A stretch of DNA of 64,000 bases from Diadophis punctatus similis (GCA_023053685.1 JALIGW010000001.1:226212434-226276433), one strand, 5' to 3'; positions 35,013 through 48,641 are shown, numbered from the stretch's first letter. Numbers and translations: made by a program. Notes: a model not told the origin generated them from the sequence alone.

Positions 35013-36719
35013 CAAAATTATTGTGTTTTTTCTAAAAATCATGCAGACCTAATTATGTTGAAATAAACTTGCAAAAAACCGCAATAGCTGTTTAAACTCT
35101 GTCCCAACATGGTGCCCTCCAAAGGTTTTGAATGGTCACCATTAATTTTGATGATCAGAGCTTATGGGAACAGATGTATAAACATTCATCTATGCACATA
35201 GCTGTTTACTTCTATAACAGGATGTCATTTGGATTTTTAAGAATACATAGATAAGTATATATGATGTTGACACCTATGAGAAAGGCTTTGTAAGTGTAAG
35301 TGTACAATTTTTGCTTCCTGTTCTACCAAAATGTTAATTGCCCAGTCATGGCTGACAAAAACATTTGTCATGTACATAGCAATAACCAAGGGTACAGCCA
35401 CATAAATATCTTCTGCCAGCCCATAATAGTCACTTAAATTATTTGACTAAACCCCCTTCCTCAGTCTTACCAAGTATTATGTATTGTTTTACTTCAAAAC
35501 TGTAATGTAGCGCTGTGTATTACCTGACTGCTTATTCTGCTACTTGGGATATAATGGCGCTACCAATGTCTCAAATATTTGCAGGCAATCTAAAATATAT
35601 GACTCTTACTAGACAGTTGCAGAAAAAAAGGCAAATAGAAAGGAGCTTGAAAATAACGAAAAACATTTTCAAGAACTATATTCTTTCTATTTATGAAATG
35701 GAATGGAACCAGAAAGTTGATCAGTATATCCAGGGAACACTGCTACATCAGATTAATGCATTGACATGATCTGGAAGTGAAAATGGAGCTCCGATCAAAT
35801 TGGTTTGCTCTGAAGAGTTCAAGTGAGGTAATGGAGGACTTGTTCCTTCAAAGAACTTTAGTTTAAACCAAGTCAGGGAAAGCTGTAACTGAAAAATTTC
35901 ATACCCTCTCCCATCAAGAGCAGGGAGTGAAAACTAATATAAAATGTATATATTTCTCATTTCAATTCATTTTAATTCATATGCAAAGAGCTGCAGAAAT
36001 TAACATTCTTCCACATTGTTTAAATGTATATTAAATATTTTAACTCACGTGGGCCAAGCAGATAGCCAGCACTATTCATAGTCCATCCCCTTTTCTCTTT
36101 AGCCTTACAGAAGGAAAATGCATGATTAATTTTGTATCTATTACCCAATATTTCTTTTAAAACAAAAATACCATCCTGGGGAAATAAAATTACCCACTTA
36201 AATGGATGTCATTTTCATTAAAATAACATCTATTTATTTGGAAAAAATGCAATTAATCATAAGTTATAGTTATTTATACCAGAATTTACACAGGATACTT
36301 TTAAAAACAAGCTGTACATTATAAGAGTAAACCAACGGTGTATGAAGAATTAGTTTCAAAGTTATTTAGCATTTCAGAGAACTCAGAAGTAAGCTCCACA
36401 GACTTTATAAGGTATTAATTACTTTCCTTGGGACAATAGTGCTTAGGAGTTAGAGTTAAGTATTACATACGCATCTCAGTAGCAAGGATTTAATCTTAGG
36501 TCTGCTCCTGAATTTTGCCAAAATATCTGCGTCCTTTTCATTTCAGTCCCTCTGCTCTTCTTTAACAAATTGCTTGTTCCTGCCCAGTTGGACCTATCAA
36601 ATCTTTGCCAGTGATTTTTCTCCTGACACTGCCACACATATTTAAGAGACAGCCATCCCCGTGTTTGTAATTTTAAGAGACAGCCACGACTCGTGCTTGT
36701 AATGACACCCTGGGTTTGT
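35013..36719. other. Intergenic, contains second copy of a dispersed repeat
   Basis: AT-rich. The segment 36110-36225 repeats the unit seen near 31980. The 84-codon open frame at 35515-35769 is lysine-rich without a known motif, and its start has no supporting context. I leave it uncalled. Confidence 0.4.
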
Positions 36720-37790
36720 AAAGCCACCAGGAGGTCGAGTCGGAGCACGTGTTACAGGTCTCTTGTAGTCCGCTGAAAGATGCGCGAGCAGCCGAGAGCT
36801 ACATTCGCTTACTTAAGTTACTTACGGATAAAACCAGCCCAAACGTCTCTGAGAGAGCAGCACAAAAGATCAAGCCGACAAACAAGAGCCTGGGATGCCG
36901 CTGCATCTAAAAAACAAAACAAAACTCCGAAATCATTTTGACCTTCCCGCCCCCGCGATTCGCGCCCCCCAACCCGGGACCCATGAGGGTCTGCCTTTCC
37001 AGAGACAGACGAAGACCCTTCGTGGAAATGGTCCGTCCACCAGAATCCTGAGGTTTTATGGGTGTTTTAAAAGAACTCCTGATCTTAGAAATTAGTGAGT
37101 GCTCCTAGCCTAAAGTTGGAGTACGCGGCGGAAAGAAGCGGGAGAATAGACAAGATGGGGATCTTGAAGGAAAGTACCTTGCCCCGGAGCTAAGGGTGCC
37201 CTTGCCTATTGAAGCAACCTGCTGGACTCGCCCCGTCGCAGCTGGGAGAAGGGAGGCGAAGAGGACGGGATCCTTGGGCCGATCTCTCTACCAGATCTCC
37301 TCAGTCACTGCATGGCTCGGGTGCCAGCCCAGAGATGAGCTCTGCGGATGGACGCCACGGGCAGCGCCAGGCAAGGAGATCGCAGCGGAGATCAAGCCTG
37401 CTTCTCCTCGGCTATTTATGAGCTGCGGTTCAACATCATTAATGGCGCGCCTCGTCACTCGCCTCGGGGGGATCAGGAGACGCCCACACTCAGTGGCCGT
37501 TTCCCGCGGCAAGGCAGTGCATTAGGAAGGGGAGGAAGAAGACAGCAACTTAATTAGAGGCGTTGGAGCCTGCAGATGGCGCGCAGCTCGGCCAATTACC
37601 TTTCATTACGCCCGGGCTGGTCCCCTCGACGGAGCCGCGAGAAGGCCGCGGCTGCAGACGCGCCTCGATGCTTCTTCCTCTTCAACTTCAGAAGTTCTTT
37701 GTTGCTGTTCGCGAAGGAGGGAATAGCTCTGCCTTGTCGGGAAGCCGGCATTGAAATTCGAGGGGGAAGGGGGCCTTCGTATTTCCATTA
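36720..37790. promoter_or_regulatory. CpG-rich unique block, candidate promoter or enhancer
   Basis: GC and CpG density rise sharply relative to both flanks, without inverted termini, target duplications or any known repeat. The block contains GTTCAACATCATTAATGGCG, a homeodomain-like TTAATTAG (37549-37556) and GCCAATTACCTTTCATTACG near 37590. Open frames on both strands (for example 37196-37525) look compositional and show no domain. It could be the promoter of a non-coding RNA, an unannotated first exon, or a conserved enhancer. No coding exon is recognised next to it. Confidence 0.45.
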
Positions 37791-38351
37791 TGGCTATTAT
37801 TATATGCCATCAGATTCACAGGTCTTCCAATTACAGGTTTTCCTGGCTTCAGCCTTTTTCTCATATCTCGCTGTTCTAGCGAGGAAACAAGTTTTACCTA
37901 TGGAATTCCTTTTTTCTGATTCAACGCAGTTTCCTCTCTTGGCTTTCTGCCTACCGGTTTTCTGTTCTTTAGATAAAGCTTGATTTGTCCCCAAAAGCTC
38001 GCTGGTGCACCCAAGAGAGGCTGTTGTGGAGGCAAAGGTGATATAACAAATAAGAGCCCAGCCATTTGAGTTAAACTCCCACAATTAGCAAAGTTATTTT
38101 GACTTCTGAGGCAGAAAATCCTCAAGCACTCCTATCCATAGCAGATGCATTCAATAGTGAAGGATTCCTTGCCCTTCTACAACAGTCCTGCTTATTGTTC
38201 GGTCTTCCTAATGGTAGGGCAGGCCCTGCTTCTAGAATCACTTTCTCCTGAGCAATAGTACTGCAATGCAGGATTTCTTTTCCTGTTTCAAAATCTAAAG
38301 TCTACAGGATCGAATGGCTCAAAAGGGTATATTAGTTTACCATGACTTTTA

Positions 38352-40123
38352 ATCGCTCAGATTCGAACGGACCTGGACTCTGATTGGGCAATACAGGCCG
38401 AGATGACAGGGGCAGGTCTTAGTCCGGTTATTTGGGAAGAGTTTGAGCCCGCGACTCCTGATGAAGTGGACAGGGCTATTGGAGCGATGAGCTCCTCTAC
38501 TTGTTTGTTGGACCCGTGCCCCTCCTGGCTAGTTTCATCCAGTAGGGAGGTGACACGAGGCTGGCTCCAGGTGTTGGTCAACGCTTCTTTGATGGAGGGG
38601 TCTGTTCCTCAACCACTGAAGGTGGCGGTGGTAAGGCCCCTTCTCAAGAAGCCTTCCCTGGACCCAGCTGAATTAAAAAACTTTCATCCAGTCTCCAATC
38701 TTCCCTTTGTGGGGAAGGTTGCTGAGAAAGTGGTGGCGTTCCAACTCCAATGGTTACTGGATGAAACGGATTGTCTTGATCCCTTTCAGTCGGGTTTCAG
38801 GCCCGGCTATAGCACAGAAACTGCTTTGGTCACATTGATGGATGATCTCTGGCAAGCCCGAGATGGGGGTTATTCCTCTATCTTGGTGCTGCTTGACCTC
38901 TCAGCTGCTTTTGATACCATTGACCATGGTATCCTTCTGCACCGATTATGGGAGTGGGAGACACCATTTTGCGGTGGTTCTCCTCCTATCTCGCTGATTG
39001 ACCGCAGTCGGTGTTGGTTGTGGGACAGAGGTCGACCCCTAGGCCCCTCGTTTGTGGGGCGCCTCAGGGATCGGTCCTCTCCCCCATCCTATTCAACATC
39101 TACATGAAACCACTGGGTGAGATCATCCGACGACACAGGGTGAGGTGCCAGCAATATGCTGATGACACCCAGCTTTACATCTCCACCCCGTGTCATTTTA
39201 GTGAAGCAGTGGAGGTGCTGTGCCGGTGTCTGGACGATGTGAGGGTCTGGATGGGAGTCAACAGGCTCAAGCTCAACCCTGACAAGACTGAGTGGCAATG
39301 GATATTGCCTCCGAAGGACTATACCGACTGTCCTTCCTTGGTTCTGGGGGGGGGATTTGGGCGTCCTCCTAGACTCACAGCTAAAATTTGACCAACATCT
39401 GACAGCTGTGGCTAGGGGAACCTTTGCACAGGTTCGCCTGGTGCACCTACTTGGATTGGAGGCTTTACTCACTGTCACCCATGCCCTTATCACCTCACGG
39501 CTTGATTATTGTAATGCGCTCTACATGGGGCTACCCCTGAAGACTGTTCAGAGACTGCAACTGATCCAGAATGCAGCCGCACGAGCGATTTTGGGTGTTC
39601 CTAGATACACCCACATAACACCAATCCTCCGCGAGCTGCACTGGTTTCCCATTGGTATCCGGACACAATTCAAGGTGTTGGTTTTGACCTTTAAAGCCTT
39701 ACATGGCTTAGGGCCTGGTTACTTACGAGACCGTCTGCTACCACATACCTCCCAATGACCGGTTAGAGCACACAGAGTCGGTCTCCTCCAGGTCCCGTCA
39801 ACTAAACAATGTCGGCTGGCGGGCCCTTGGGGGAGGGCCTTCTCTGTGGTGGTACCCACCCTCTGGAACCAACTGCCTCCCGAGATTCGTATTACCCCCA
39901 CCCTTCTGGCTTTCCGCAAAGCCTTGAAGACCTGGCTCTTCTGACAGGCTTGGGACAATTGACCTCAGTAGAATTCAGATGAGGTCGGCCCATGAATGCT
40001 TGGATGATTGTCTTTTTATATTGAATTTTTAATTGTGATTTTATCTTTTTATCCTGTTATTTATGTTTCTTCTGATGTGAGCCGCCCAGAGTCCTTTGGG
40101 AGTGGGGCGGCATAGAAACATAA

Positions 40124-40158
<35 letters not shown>

Positions 40159-40167
40159 ACAAACAAA

Positions 40168-40198
<31 letters not shown>
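38352..40198 (+). mobile_element. CR1/L3-type LINE, longer copy with frameshifts
   Basis: The same family as the element at 5796, but starting upstream of the RT core. The first frame (38403-39107) includes PSWLVSSSREVTRGWLQVLV, RPLLKKPSLDP, the SGFRPGYSTETALV motif and RT motif A in LLDLSAAFDTIDH. The next frame (39011-39391) has PQGSVLSPILFNIYM and YADDTQLYI. The third (39357-39758) has the C-terminal TSRLDYCNALYMGLPLK region. Two frameshifts (about 39000-39060, and within a G-run near 39345) and a stop at 39756-39758 make it inactive. The 3' UTR ends GTGAGCCGCCCAGAGTC, GGGGCGGCATAG and an (AATA)n tail of about 85 bp. It lacks the endonuclease, so it is 5'-truncated. Confidence 0.92.
40112..40198. 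repeat. (AATA)n microsatellite seeded by LINE tail
   Basis: About 20 AAAT units with a short AAAC variant patch immediately following the LINE 3' UTR. Confidence 0.95.
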
Positions 40199-40199
<1 letters not shown>

Positions 40200-40318
40200 C
40201 TGGCAAGCATGGAAGAGCCAATAAATGCTTAAATCGAAAAGCTAGGTTGTTGTGAGATCTGCATTTTCAAGAGCTTCAGAATGAAGATAGATTGAAATGC
40301 AGATGGCATTTTAAATAC

Positions 40319-40590
40319 AGGTAGTGCTCAACTTACAACAGTTCATTTAGTGACTGTTTGAAGTTACAATGGCACTGAAAAAAGTGACTTGTGACCTTTT
40401 TCTCACAACTATTGCCCCTTTCCTATGGTCATGTGATCAAAATTCAAATGCCTGGCAACTGAGTCATATTTATGACGGTTGCAGTGTTCCTGGGTCATGT
40501 GATTACCTTTTCTGACCTAACAAGCAAAATCAGTGGGGAAGCCAGATTCACTTAATAACTGTTACTAACTTAACAACTGTAATGACTCAT
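40319..40590. mobile_element. MITE of the AGGTAGTCC family, right end decayed
   Basis: Starts AGGTAGTGCTCAACTTACAA and carries GGTCATGTGATCAAAATTCA and GGTCATGTGATTACC, the internal landmarks of this family. The expected ...GGACTACCT end is not visible. Confidence 0.6.
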
Positions 40591-40639
40591 TAATTGTAGC
40601 AAGAAAGATTGTAAAATCTTTCTGCGGTTAAGGGGCCCA

Positions 40640-40773
40640 GCAGCCATGAGGTGACCACGCTCGCTGCCTCCTGCACCTCCAAAAAAATAAGACCTCCCTG
40701 AAAAATAAGGCCAAGCCCTTATTTCGGGGGTCAAAAGAAAATAAGACCTGGTCTTATTTTCGGGGAAACACGG
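40640..40773. mobile_element. DNA-transposon end fragment
   Basis: Ends with CTTATTTTCGGGGAAACACG GTA, preceded by AAAATAAGACC motifs. This is the right terminus of a TIR element whose consensus left end would read CCGTGTTTCCCCGAAAATAA, with TA at the edge. The left end is missing. Confidence 0.55.
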
Positions 40774-40775
40774 TA

Positions 40776-43700
40776 CATGTAATAGAAGAATTTTATATCA
40801 ACACATAACAAAAAAGACTGTGAGGAATAAATGCAATGGGCATAATTATTTAGAAATGAACCTGGTTAGGAAACTAAATGTACATATATATTATTTTTGC
40901 AAACTTAAATAATAATTTTTAAGGTAATTGTTAGTTAATGAAACCTATTTTGTTAAGTGGGAAAGGACAGGGTCATTGAAAGGCCAAGAACATTACAAAT
41001 AAAGTATCATAATATTTGTTATCATTACTTATTGAAGTAATTTTCTTTATTCTGACCACAGGGTGGTATAGTGCTTTTAAACCAATAGTTTGAACTTGGA
41101 TGATTTATGCATTTATTTCTCAAATCTGGTAAAATAACTGGTGTTTATCAGGTGAGTAGACAGTGAAACCTTTTCTATTATTAAAGATTCAGCCCAACAG
41201 TTTTCTACTTTTTTTTTTGACTCTCCTCTTTTCTCCTTTTATCTCAACTAGATTGTCAGAACAGAGTTAAATCATTTTCTTCTCTACTCAGATGCACATT
41301 GTTCCTTCAGTTCTGCTTGTCAAGAATATTATTAGTCCTTTTTTATTTTTCAGTACTGACATGTCTAGTTGTGCAGGCAGGATAATTCACATTGAGTATT
41401 ATGGCTACACTTTTATGTTAGCATTCAAATGAGTCCATTGTCCAAATCAAATTGCAGTTTAATATTGTGGGTTGACTTTCTAATACATTTACTTCTTACT
41501 ATTCCTCAGCATGAAAAATAACTTGAGGTTTTTAAACTTCTTCTGAAATCACATCACAGGAGTTGATTCATCTTCCAGTTAAAGCTTGTGTAGGAATGTG
41601 TGGTAGAATGCCCCAACTTTGACCTCTGTCCTTTTGGAAAGTAATCTTTCTGACTGCTCTGGACAACCATCTATGTTTCCTTTCCTTCATCTTCCTTCAT
41701 CTCTTTTTCTGATTCTGAAGAAAATTACAGAATAACAAGTTGGAAGGGACCTTGAAGATCTTCTAGTCCAACCTCCTGCTCAAGCAGGAAACACTGTACC
41801 ATTTCAGACAAATGGTTGTCCAATCTCTTCTTAAAAACTTCCAGTGTTGCAGCATTCACAACTTCTGGAGGCAAGTCGTTCCACTGATTAATTGTCCTAA
41901 CTGTCAGGAAATTTCTCTAGTTCTAGGTTGATTTTCTCCTTAGTTTCCATCCATTGCTTCTTGTCCTGCCTTTAGGTGCTTTGGAGAATAGTTTGACTTG
42001 ACTCTGAATGAAGAACTCTTTCCATTTAAGTAGGATCAAGTGGGTATTTCTTGCTGAAAGAAGGTGGTTAGGAAATATTTTTCCTGAAGATCAAAAAGGA
42101 GCATAATTTCTGAGAGGCTACTCCAATGTACTGGCGCTACTATAGAGAAACAGTACTTTCTAGTTAAAGTGTCCCCCCAACCCATCTGTCAAAAAGGACA
42201 AGTAGTTTCTGCCTGAAAGATCTAATGGGCAGGCTAATTCCATTGGAAGAAGGTGGCATTGCCCATGCTCAAATGCCTACATAGATAGGTCGATAGATTG
42301 ATAAATTGATTGATATCTCAACTTTTCTAGTATCTTCAATAATTTTCCCAAACTTTGCTGGCTCTAATATAAAGTCAGAAAATAAAAAACAAGAGAATAG
42401 AGAACATTTGCCTTTTTCCTTTGATGTGCTTTTAATAATTTATTAAGTGTTTACAATTCTTATGTTAAAATTCAGAGTGTTTTTACAAGTTTCGAAATAA
42501 AACTGACATCAGTGAGATTACTCCCAGTATCTACATCTAAGAGTGCAATCATGTCCTGAAAAAAAGTGAGACTTTTTATACGATCTGTTTTGAATTTCTA
42601 TGTTACTTTCTAATGGAAAAATAAGATATAATTTTCTGCCCCTCCCCCCGGGCAGTGCGACTGTGAAGACTTCCCTAGGGAAATGGTACTTCCCTAGGGA
42701 AATGGTGATGTGTACTTTCACAATGAGCTCTTGTACATCAACATTTATCATAATAAAATGCCTCCTACATTTCTGTTTTGTTCTATGTGTTTATTGGTTT
42801 CTTATAAGAAAGACGTGAAGAAACTGATTCCATCTCAACCACTGGCAAGTTTTATGGGGGCTATTTTATGTGCCATCTCCTTAATATAATAATAAATAGA
42901 GTCAAGCTTTTTCTCTGCTCTAGCTATGTTCAGTTCTGAAATATTAATAGAAATGCTATCCTCCAGTTGCAGAAAATCCCAGGCTAACCAAACAAGGAAC
43001 AAGGATGACATTAAATTCAAAGTAATTTTAAAGCAAAAAAAGTAGAAATACTCACTAGATTAAAACCAAACTAAAAAATACTCATTAGGTCCTTGATCAT
43101 AAATTAAATTTAGGGCAATGTACATTTCCTTGGCACAAATGTCAAGACTACAATGACAACTATTAAGTAATAGCAAACCTGGAGAGAAGCTTCTGAATTG
43201 TCAGATGTGAACAATTAGATGCACATATGAAGAGTTCAATTAACTATTTTATTGTTCATGCATAGAATAAATGAATCTTCTTAGACTGGTAATTTGTACC
43301 TGGGCCAAATTAGATATGGTTCAACAGCATACGAGGGGGGCTGGACTTTGCCTTCTTGTGCTTATGTAGAGATTCCAGACTAATTCCCTGTTTGACTCCT
43401 CCCAGTCTCTTTCCAATATGAATTACTGTAGGGGCCGGGCTATAATAGCTGGGCAAAATTATAGTAATTTAGGAAGTTTATATAGAAGGAAATAATTATT
43501 TAACAAAAGCAGAATACAATAGAATTCTATTGTATAAAATTTAATTTGAATATATCAGAATATTTTGCTATGATTGTATCCAACCACACTTTTATCCAAG
43601 AAGTTCAAAGCCATTTTCTAACTTTAAATTGTAAGTTAGGATCAGAACTTCATTTTGGTGTGGATTTGAACCTAGATTTGTAATACTATATCCAATCCAG

Positions 43701-45390
43701 TATTACTGCATTGAAATCACCATAGTTTTAATAAAGAAATAACAATTATGCCGCTTTGTAAAGAAAATAATTCCTTGCCTTTGTCTCCAGTTTTAGATTT
43801 TTGTTTAATAATATAGGAACTTATTTGAACTTTTTGTTTGCTGCTATCTGGAGTTTGTTTTTATGACCAAGATTGAGACATTTTCTGCACTTTTTAGGTT
43901 TGCAAAGAGGACATGTTGCATTTTTCTGTATTAAAAATAGAACTACAGTCAGCAATACTCAGAAAAAGAGCCATACTCAAAAAAAGAGCCATATGGAAGT
44001 AGAGATGTAGTTAGATGCAAATACCAGGATAATTGAAGAAATTATTCTGGAACCATTAGTGTGAATGTTCAAAAACCTGGGGGAAGACCTAAAGATCACA
44101 AAATCTTGATTACTCAAGCACTTATATGCTGAAACATAATGGCGTAATAGGCATTGTAAATTTTTGTTGTTCTCTGAAACTCTTTGAAGCTCCTTCAGTC
44201 ATATTACTGAGATTTCCTGGCACTTTTATTTCAACTCATTATTGTGTATCCATTTAGGGATTTTAGTCAAGGTATTTTGGGGATAATAAGACATGATGCT
44301 AAGATGCTGTGGCCCTGCCATCTGGTCTTCTAATGTCCTGGATATATTTTATTTTTTATTATATAGTATTTATTCCATATATATTCCATAATTACAGAGT
44401 CTGCTTTTATCTTTGTTCATTTTGTCACATTTATGAGGCCAAATGAAATATTTTTAATCAAAAACAGAAAAAGGTGATGGAAAAAACATGAAAATGGATG
44501 GTAATAACAGAACACTCACTTTCCTAGTATTTTCAAAGCCTCTGCCATCGTTTTCTCATTATCCAATCCTGTCTAATGGAGTGGGAAGAGGACATGAGTA
44601 GCCTCAGATCTGAATAATTTATTTTTTACCTCACTGAGTCAAACTAAGGTAAATATTAAAATATTTATTGAAGAAGTGTCTGTTTTCTTTTCCTAGTTAC
44701 ATGTCTGATTTCAGCTACTATGGTATAAAAATAGTTTGTTCTATGTCAGTAATTTAACAATGTATCTTTGTTGTACCGTTCAGTTTCATCACTGATAGAG
44801 TGCTTCAAATGGACAATTATATCTGTGAAAGGTCTTAACAGTGATTCGATTCTGAATCCTCCAATACTGAATTCATCTTTATGTCCCACAACTATGGACT
44901 AAAAAGGGAAAAGGACACATTGATAGAGCATAGTATTCCAACTCCTTATTCAATATTGGAAATCTAACGCAAAGCTAAATAGTTTTTGGGTTCGACTGGA
45001 TGATTTTTTGTGGCAGGCCTGAAAATATCCTAAAAAGAATAAATCATTATAATGATTATCTATTTCAGTATGAATCACTATGGATATAGCTTCTGTACTT
45101 AAGACCACATGATATTTGGATCACTTGTTTTCCCAGTATATTCTAATGTTCCCATCTTTGATCTAGTTCAAACACTGCTCTAAGCCAATATTTCTTTAAC
45201 TATGGTTTATTGAATAATTTTCAATTGGATTTATGTATCACACTGCAGTAAGGCATAAATCATGGTTTTTAAACCATAATAGTTTTAGGCATACATTATC
45301 TAGGTCATAAACCATTAGGAAAATCTGATGAATGAAACTAGTCTCTAAGAAACAAGCTGCAGTTTGGTTGAGAGAGAAGTATGATAAACA
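40776..45390. other. Long AT-rich intergenic stretch
   Basis: Apart from the CR1 fragment at 41722 nothing is recognised. A short inverted/direct motif CTTCCCTAGGGAAATGGTAC near 42670-42705 is duplicated locally. No gene. Confidence 0.45.
41722..42010 (-). mobile_element. CR1 LINE 3' fragment
   Basis: The + strand reads AGTTGGAAGGGACCTTGAAG, CTTCTAGTCCAACCTCCTGC and ATTCACAACTTCTGGAGGCA. It is the least diverged CR1 fragment in the window and parallels 22262-22560. Confidence 0.8.
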
Positions 45391-45394
45391 AAAC

Positions 45395-45725
45395 AGGTAG
45401 TCCTCGACTTAAGACCACAATTGAGCCCAACATTTTTGGTGTGAAGCAAGACTGGTGAATTTTGCCCCATTTTAGGACCCTTCTTAGTTGTTGAGTGAAC
45501 CACTGCAGTTGTTAATAACAGTTATTAAGTGAATCTGGCTTTTCCATTGACTTTGCTTGTCAGAGGTTGCAAAAGATGATCATACTACAACTGTCATAAA
45601 CACATGCCAGTTGCCAAGCATCCAAATTTGAATCATGTGACCATGCAACAGTCTTAAGTCACTTTTTTCAGTACCGTTGTAATTTCACAGTCATTAAACA
45701 AATGGTTATAAGTCAAGAACTACCT
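45395..45725. mobile_element. MITE with AGGTAGTCC-type termini, both ends present
   Basis: The left end AGGTAGTCCTCGACTTAAGA pairs with the right end ...TATAAGTCAAGAACTACCT. The interior has CACATGCCAGTTGCCAAGCA and AATCATGTGACCATGC. Length is 331 bp. A target-site duplication is not evident. Confidence 0.75.
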
Positions 45726-47277
45726 GTAGTACAGTCCTAAGTCTAGAAGATAAAGTTGTACTTTAGAGATGGGAGTCTGTAATATTAATCCAATAAATAG
45801 TGCACTCAAATAGAAATACTGTAAGGAAGTAAGCTTGAAACATGCTGGGAGAAGTGTAGAAATGTATGCACAGATCATCTTTAGTTATTTTTCTTCCCAT
45901 GATACTAATGGTATTTTGCTAATATGAGGCACTATGAATTTATATGTTAAACAATCAGAAGATAAACTGCTTTAAAAGTTTCAGCTATGAATTTTAATGC
46001 TAAAATCTAAGCTGGTCTTTTGTGTTTATTATGTATATTATGTTTAAAAGCATCATCATAAGTCAATTGAAATGACCAGTGCTGCATAGAAAGCCCTTAA
46101 ATTTTATTCATGCTTCAGACTATAATAGGATCCTATTACTGAATTAGAACTTTGCATTTATATGACAGACTGCTTTTTTATTTCTGCAATTTTAAATCGG
46201 TGAATTGAATCTTCCTGCATCATACATTCTTAAATTGTATTCTACTCTGAAAATAAAGTTAAATCTCGATACTAATCTTTCAAAAGTGACAGAGTTAACC
46301 TATATATAAAAATGTTTGGTTTAAGGACTAGAATTATGAAGATCATTTCAATTTTATATTAGAATTTAATCAGAATAAAAAGACAATATAATAAATTCCA
46401 TGACATAGATTGAATATATTGCATTTATTTATACAAACACCTCCAAACTCTAAACTAAGAGTCTTTTTATCCAGACTGCTTCTATAGGAGGTCCCTGGAA
46501 AGGATTATGTTCGTATGTTGTACATGGTTAATATGTGTTCATATGCTAACATTTAGCTATTTTCACTTGTGTATTACACTTTAACCAATATTTATTATCT
46601 GTATTATCAAAACTGCCTATGCCCATAATTTTATCTTTCCAGAATCCAAGATTTACAGTCTACAATAAACTTTGTTACAAATCCTGGTTTCCCACAATCC
46701 AACTGATATGGGTTTCTTTGATATAATTAATTCTGGCAGATACAGTATTGTTCACTATTGATTGTAAACATGTAGACATGCTTATGATTTTGGCATTTTA
46801 AATATCAGCATATATCTAAAAAAACTAAAGAATTTGAAACTATTCAAAATTCAGTTAATATTAATTAGAAGGCCTTAAGGAATGGATGGGCTTCAGGACT
46901 GAGCTTCACAATTGGTAGATTATCCCTGTGCTTTTGTGTGTGTACTGTATTGTATTCAATGATTTCCCTTAAATACAGGACATTTTCTAGTCAAATGAAT
47001 CTTTCCTCTTAAGTTTTTTTCTCAAGGTATTCACCACTGGAACTGCAGGCTTCTAAGGGAAAAAGTGACCAATATTATAATGTGTTGAGTTTGTCATCCA
47101 ACACAGTGTAATCTAGATCTTAATTTTGTATATGAGGTATTTTGTACACCAATCAAGGGCTTATTGGCACAAAGTTGATAATATAAAATATTTGTATAAT
47201 TGTACAAATTGTAATGTATTGCTATTTAGTTGTAATTTTTTCCAACGCATATAATGATGCACTCCATTGAGCTGGAT
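45726..47277. other. Intergenic, no recognised feature
   Basis: AT-rich sequence, nothing recognised. Confidence 0.4.
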
Positions 47278-47637
47278 CTCTATAGCAGGGGTCGGGAACC
47301 TATGGCTCGCGAGCCAGATGTGGCTCTTTTGATGACTGCATATGGCTCGCAGCAGGGGTGAAATCCTCCCGGTTCGCCCGGGCCAGTCCTTCGGCGTATA
47401 GCCGATGGAACTGGCGGCGGTTGCGGCGCGGAGCTTCTCCTGCCTGCTTTCCCGTCCCGGCTGAACACAATCACCGCTTTCCCGTCCCGGCTGACCACAA
47501 TCATTTGGGTTATTTTTCCCTCTGTGCATGCGCGCGCATGCACAGAGGGAAAAATAACCCAAATGGCGGCGTTCAGCCGGGACGGGGGGAGCTAAAAAAT
47601 GGCCATGGCCACATCCCCGCCGTTCTCCAGCCAAGCG

Positions 47638-48332
47638 GCTGAAGAAGCCCCGGAGCCCCGCCGCCAACCTGCGTCTCCTGCTGGGAAGGAGCCTCTGTCG
47701 CTGTCTCTCGCGGGGTTCCAGCCACCCGACTGAGTCCCTGACCGCGGCACCGGCAGGGTTAATGCGTATGGGAGAGGAGAGAGAGCGCTACCGCCGCCAC
47801 TGCTGCTTTCACCGCTCCGATATTTCTTTGGTGGGCGCGCGCGGGAGGGACCATGGAGCAGAGGCGCCCGGCAGCTTAAGGCAAGAGGCGGGTGGGAGAC
47901 GCGGGCAGGAGCCTGTCGCCGCCGCCGCCACTTCTGGCATCCCCACGCCTCTCACCCCGCTCGCCGGGTGCCTCTGCTCAGCGGTCCCTCCGGCAGAGGC
48001 ACCCGGCGAGCGGGGTGAGAGGCGTGGGGATGCCAGAAGTGGCGGCGGCGGCGACAGGCTCCTGCCCGCGTCTCCCACCCGCCTCTTGCCTTAAGCTGCC
48101 GGGCGCCTCTGCTCCATGGTCCCTCCCGCGCGCGCCCACCAAAGAAATATCGGAGCGGTGAAAGCAGCAGTGGCGGCGGTAGCGCTCTCTCTCCTCTCCC
48201 ATACGCATTAACCCTGCCGGTGCCGCGGTCAGGGACTCAGTCGGGTGGCTGGAACCCCGCGAGAGACAGCGACAGAGGCTCCTTCCCAGCAGGAGACGCA
48301 GGTTGGCGGCGGGGCTCCGGGGCTTCTTCAGC
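47638..48332. repeat. Large GC-rich inverted repeat, two 339-bp arms
   Basis: Arms 47638-47976 and 47994-48332 are essentially perfect reverse complements around a 17-bp spacer centred at 47985. The outer ends are GCTGAAGAAGCCCCGGAGCC and its complement. Identical open frames therefore appear on both strands, an artefact of the symmetry. Such arms could extrude a very stable hairpin or be prone to deletion and template switching. Confidence 0.92.
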
Positions 48333-48433
48333 AACCCACCCACCTACCTCGCTTGGTGCGGTTCCCCGCACTTGACGTCTTGGAAGAGGGCTGGGCGAGG
48401 GAGAAAGGAGCCACGGTGGGGATTGGTTTGCAG

Positions 48434-48435
48434 AG

Positions 48436-48497
<62 letters not shown>

Positions 48498-48560
48498 GAA
48501 GGAAGGAAGGGAGGAGAAGAAGAAGAAGAAGAAGAAGAAGAAGAAGAAGAAGAAGAAGAA

Positions 48561-48641
<81 letters not shown>

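Noticed and set aside
35515..35769. 84-codon lysine-rich frame as a possible small protein
   Set aside because: No conserved motif or start context; AT-rich surroundings give such frames by chance.
47762..48343. Identical protein frames on both strands
   Set aside because: They arise because the sequence is an inverted repeat; the two frames are mirror copies of one another, not genes.
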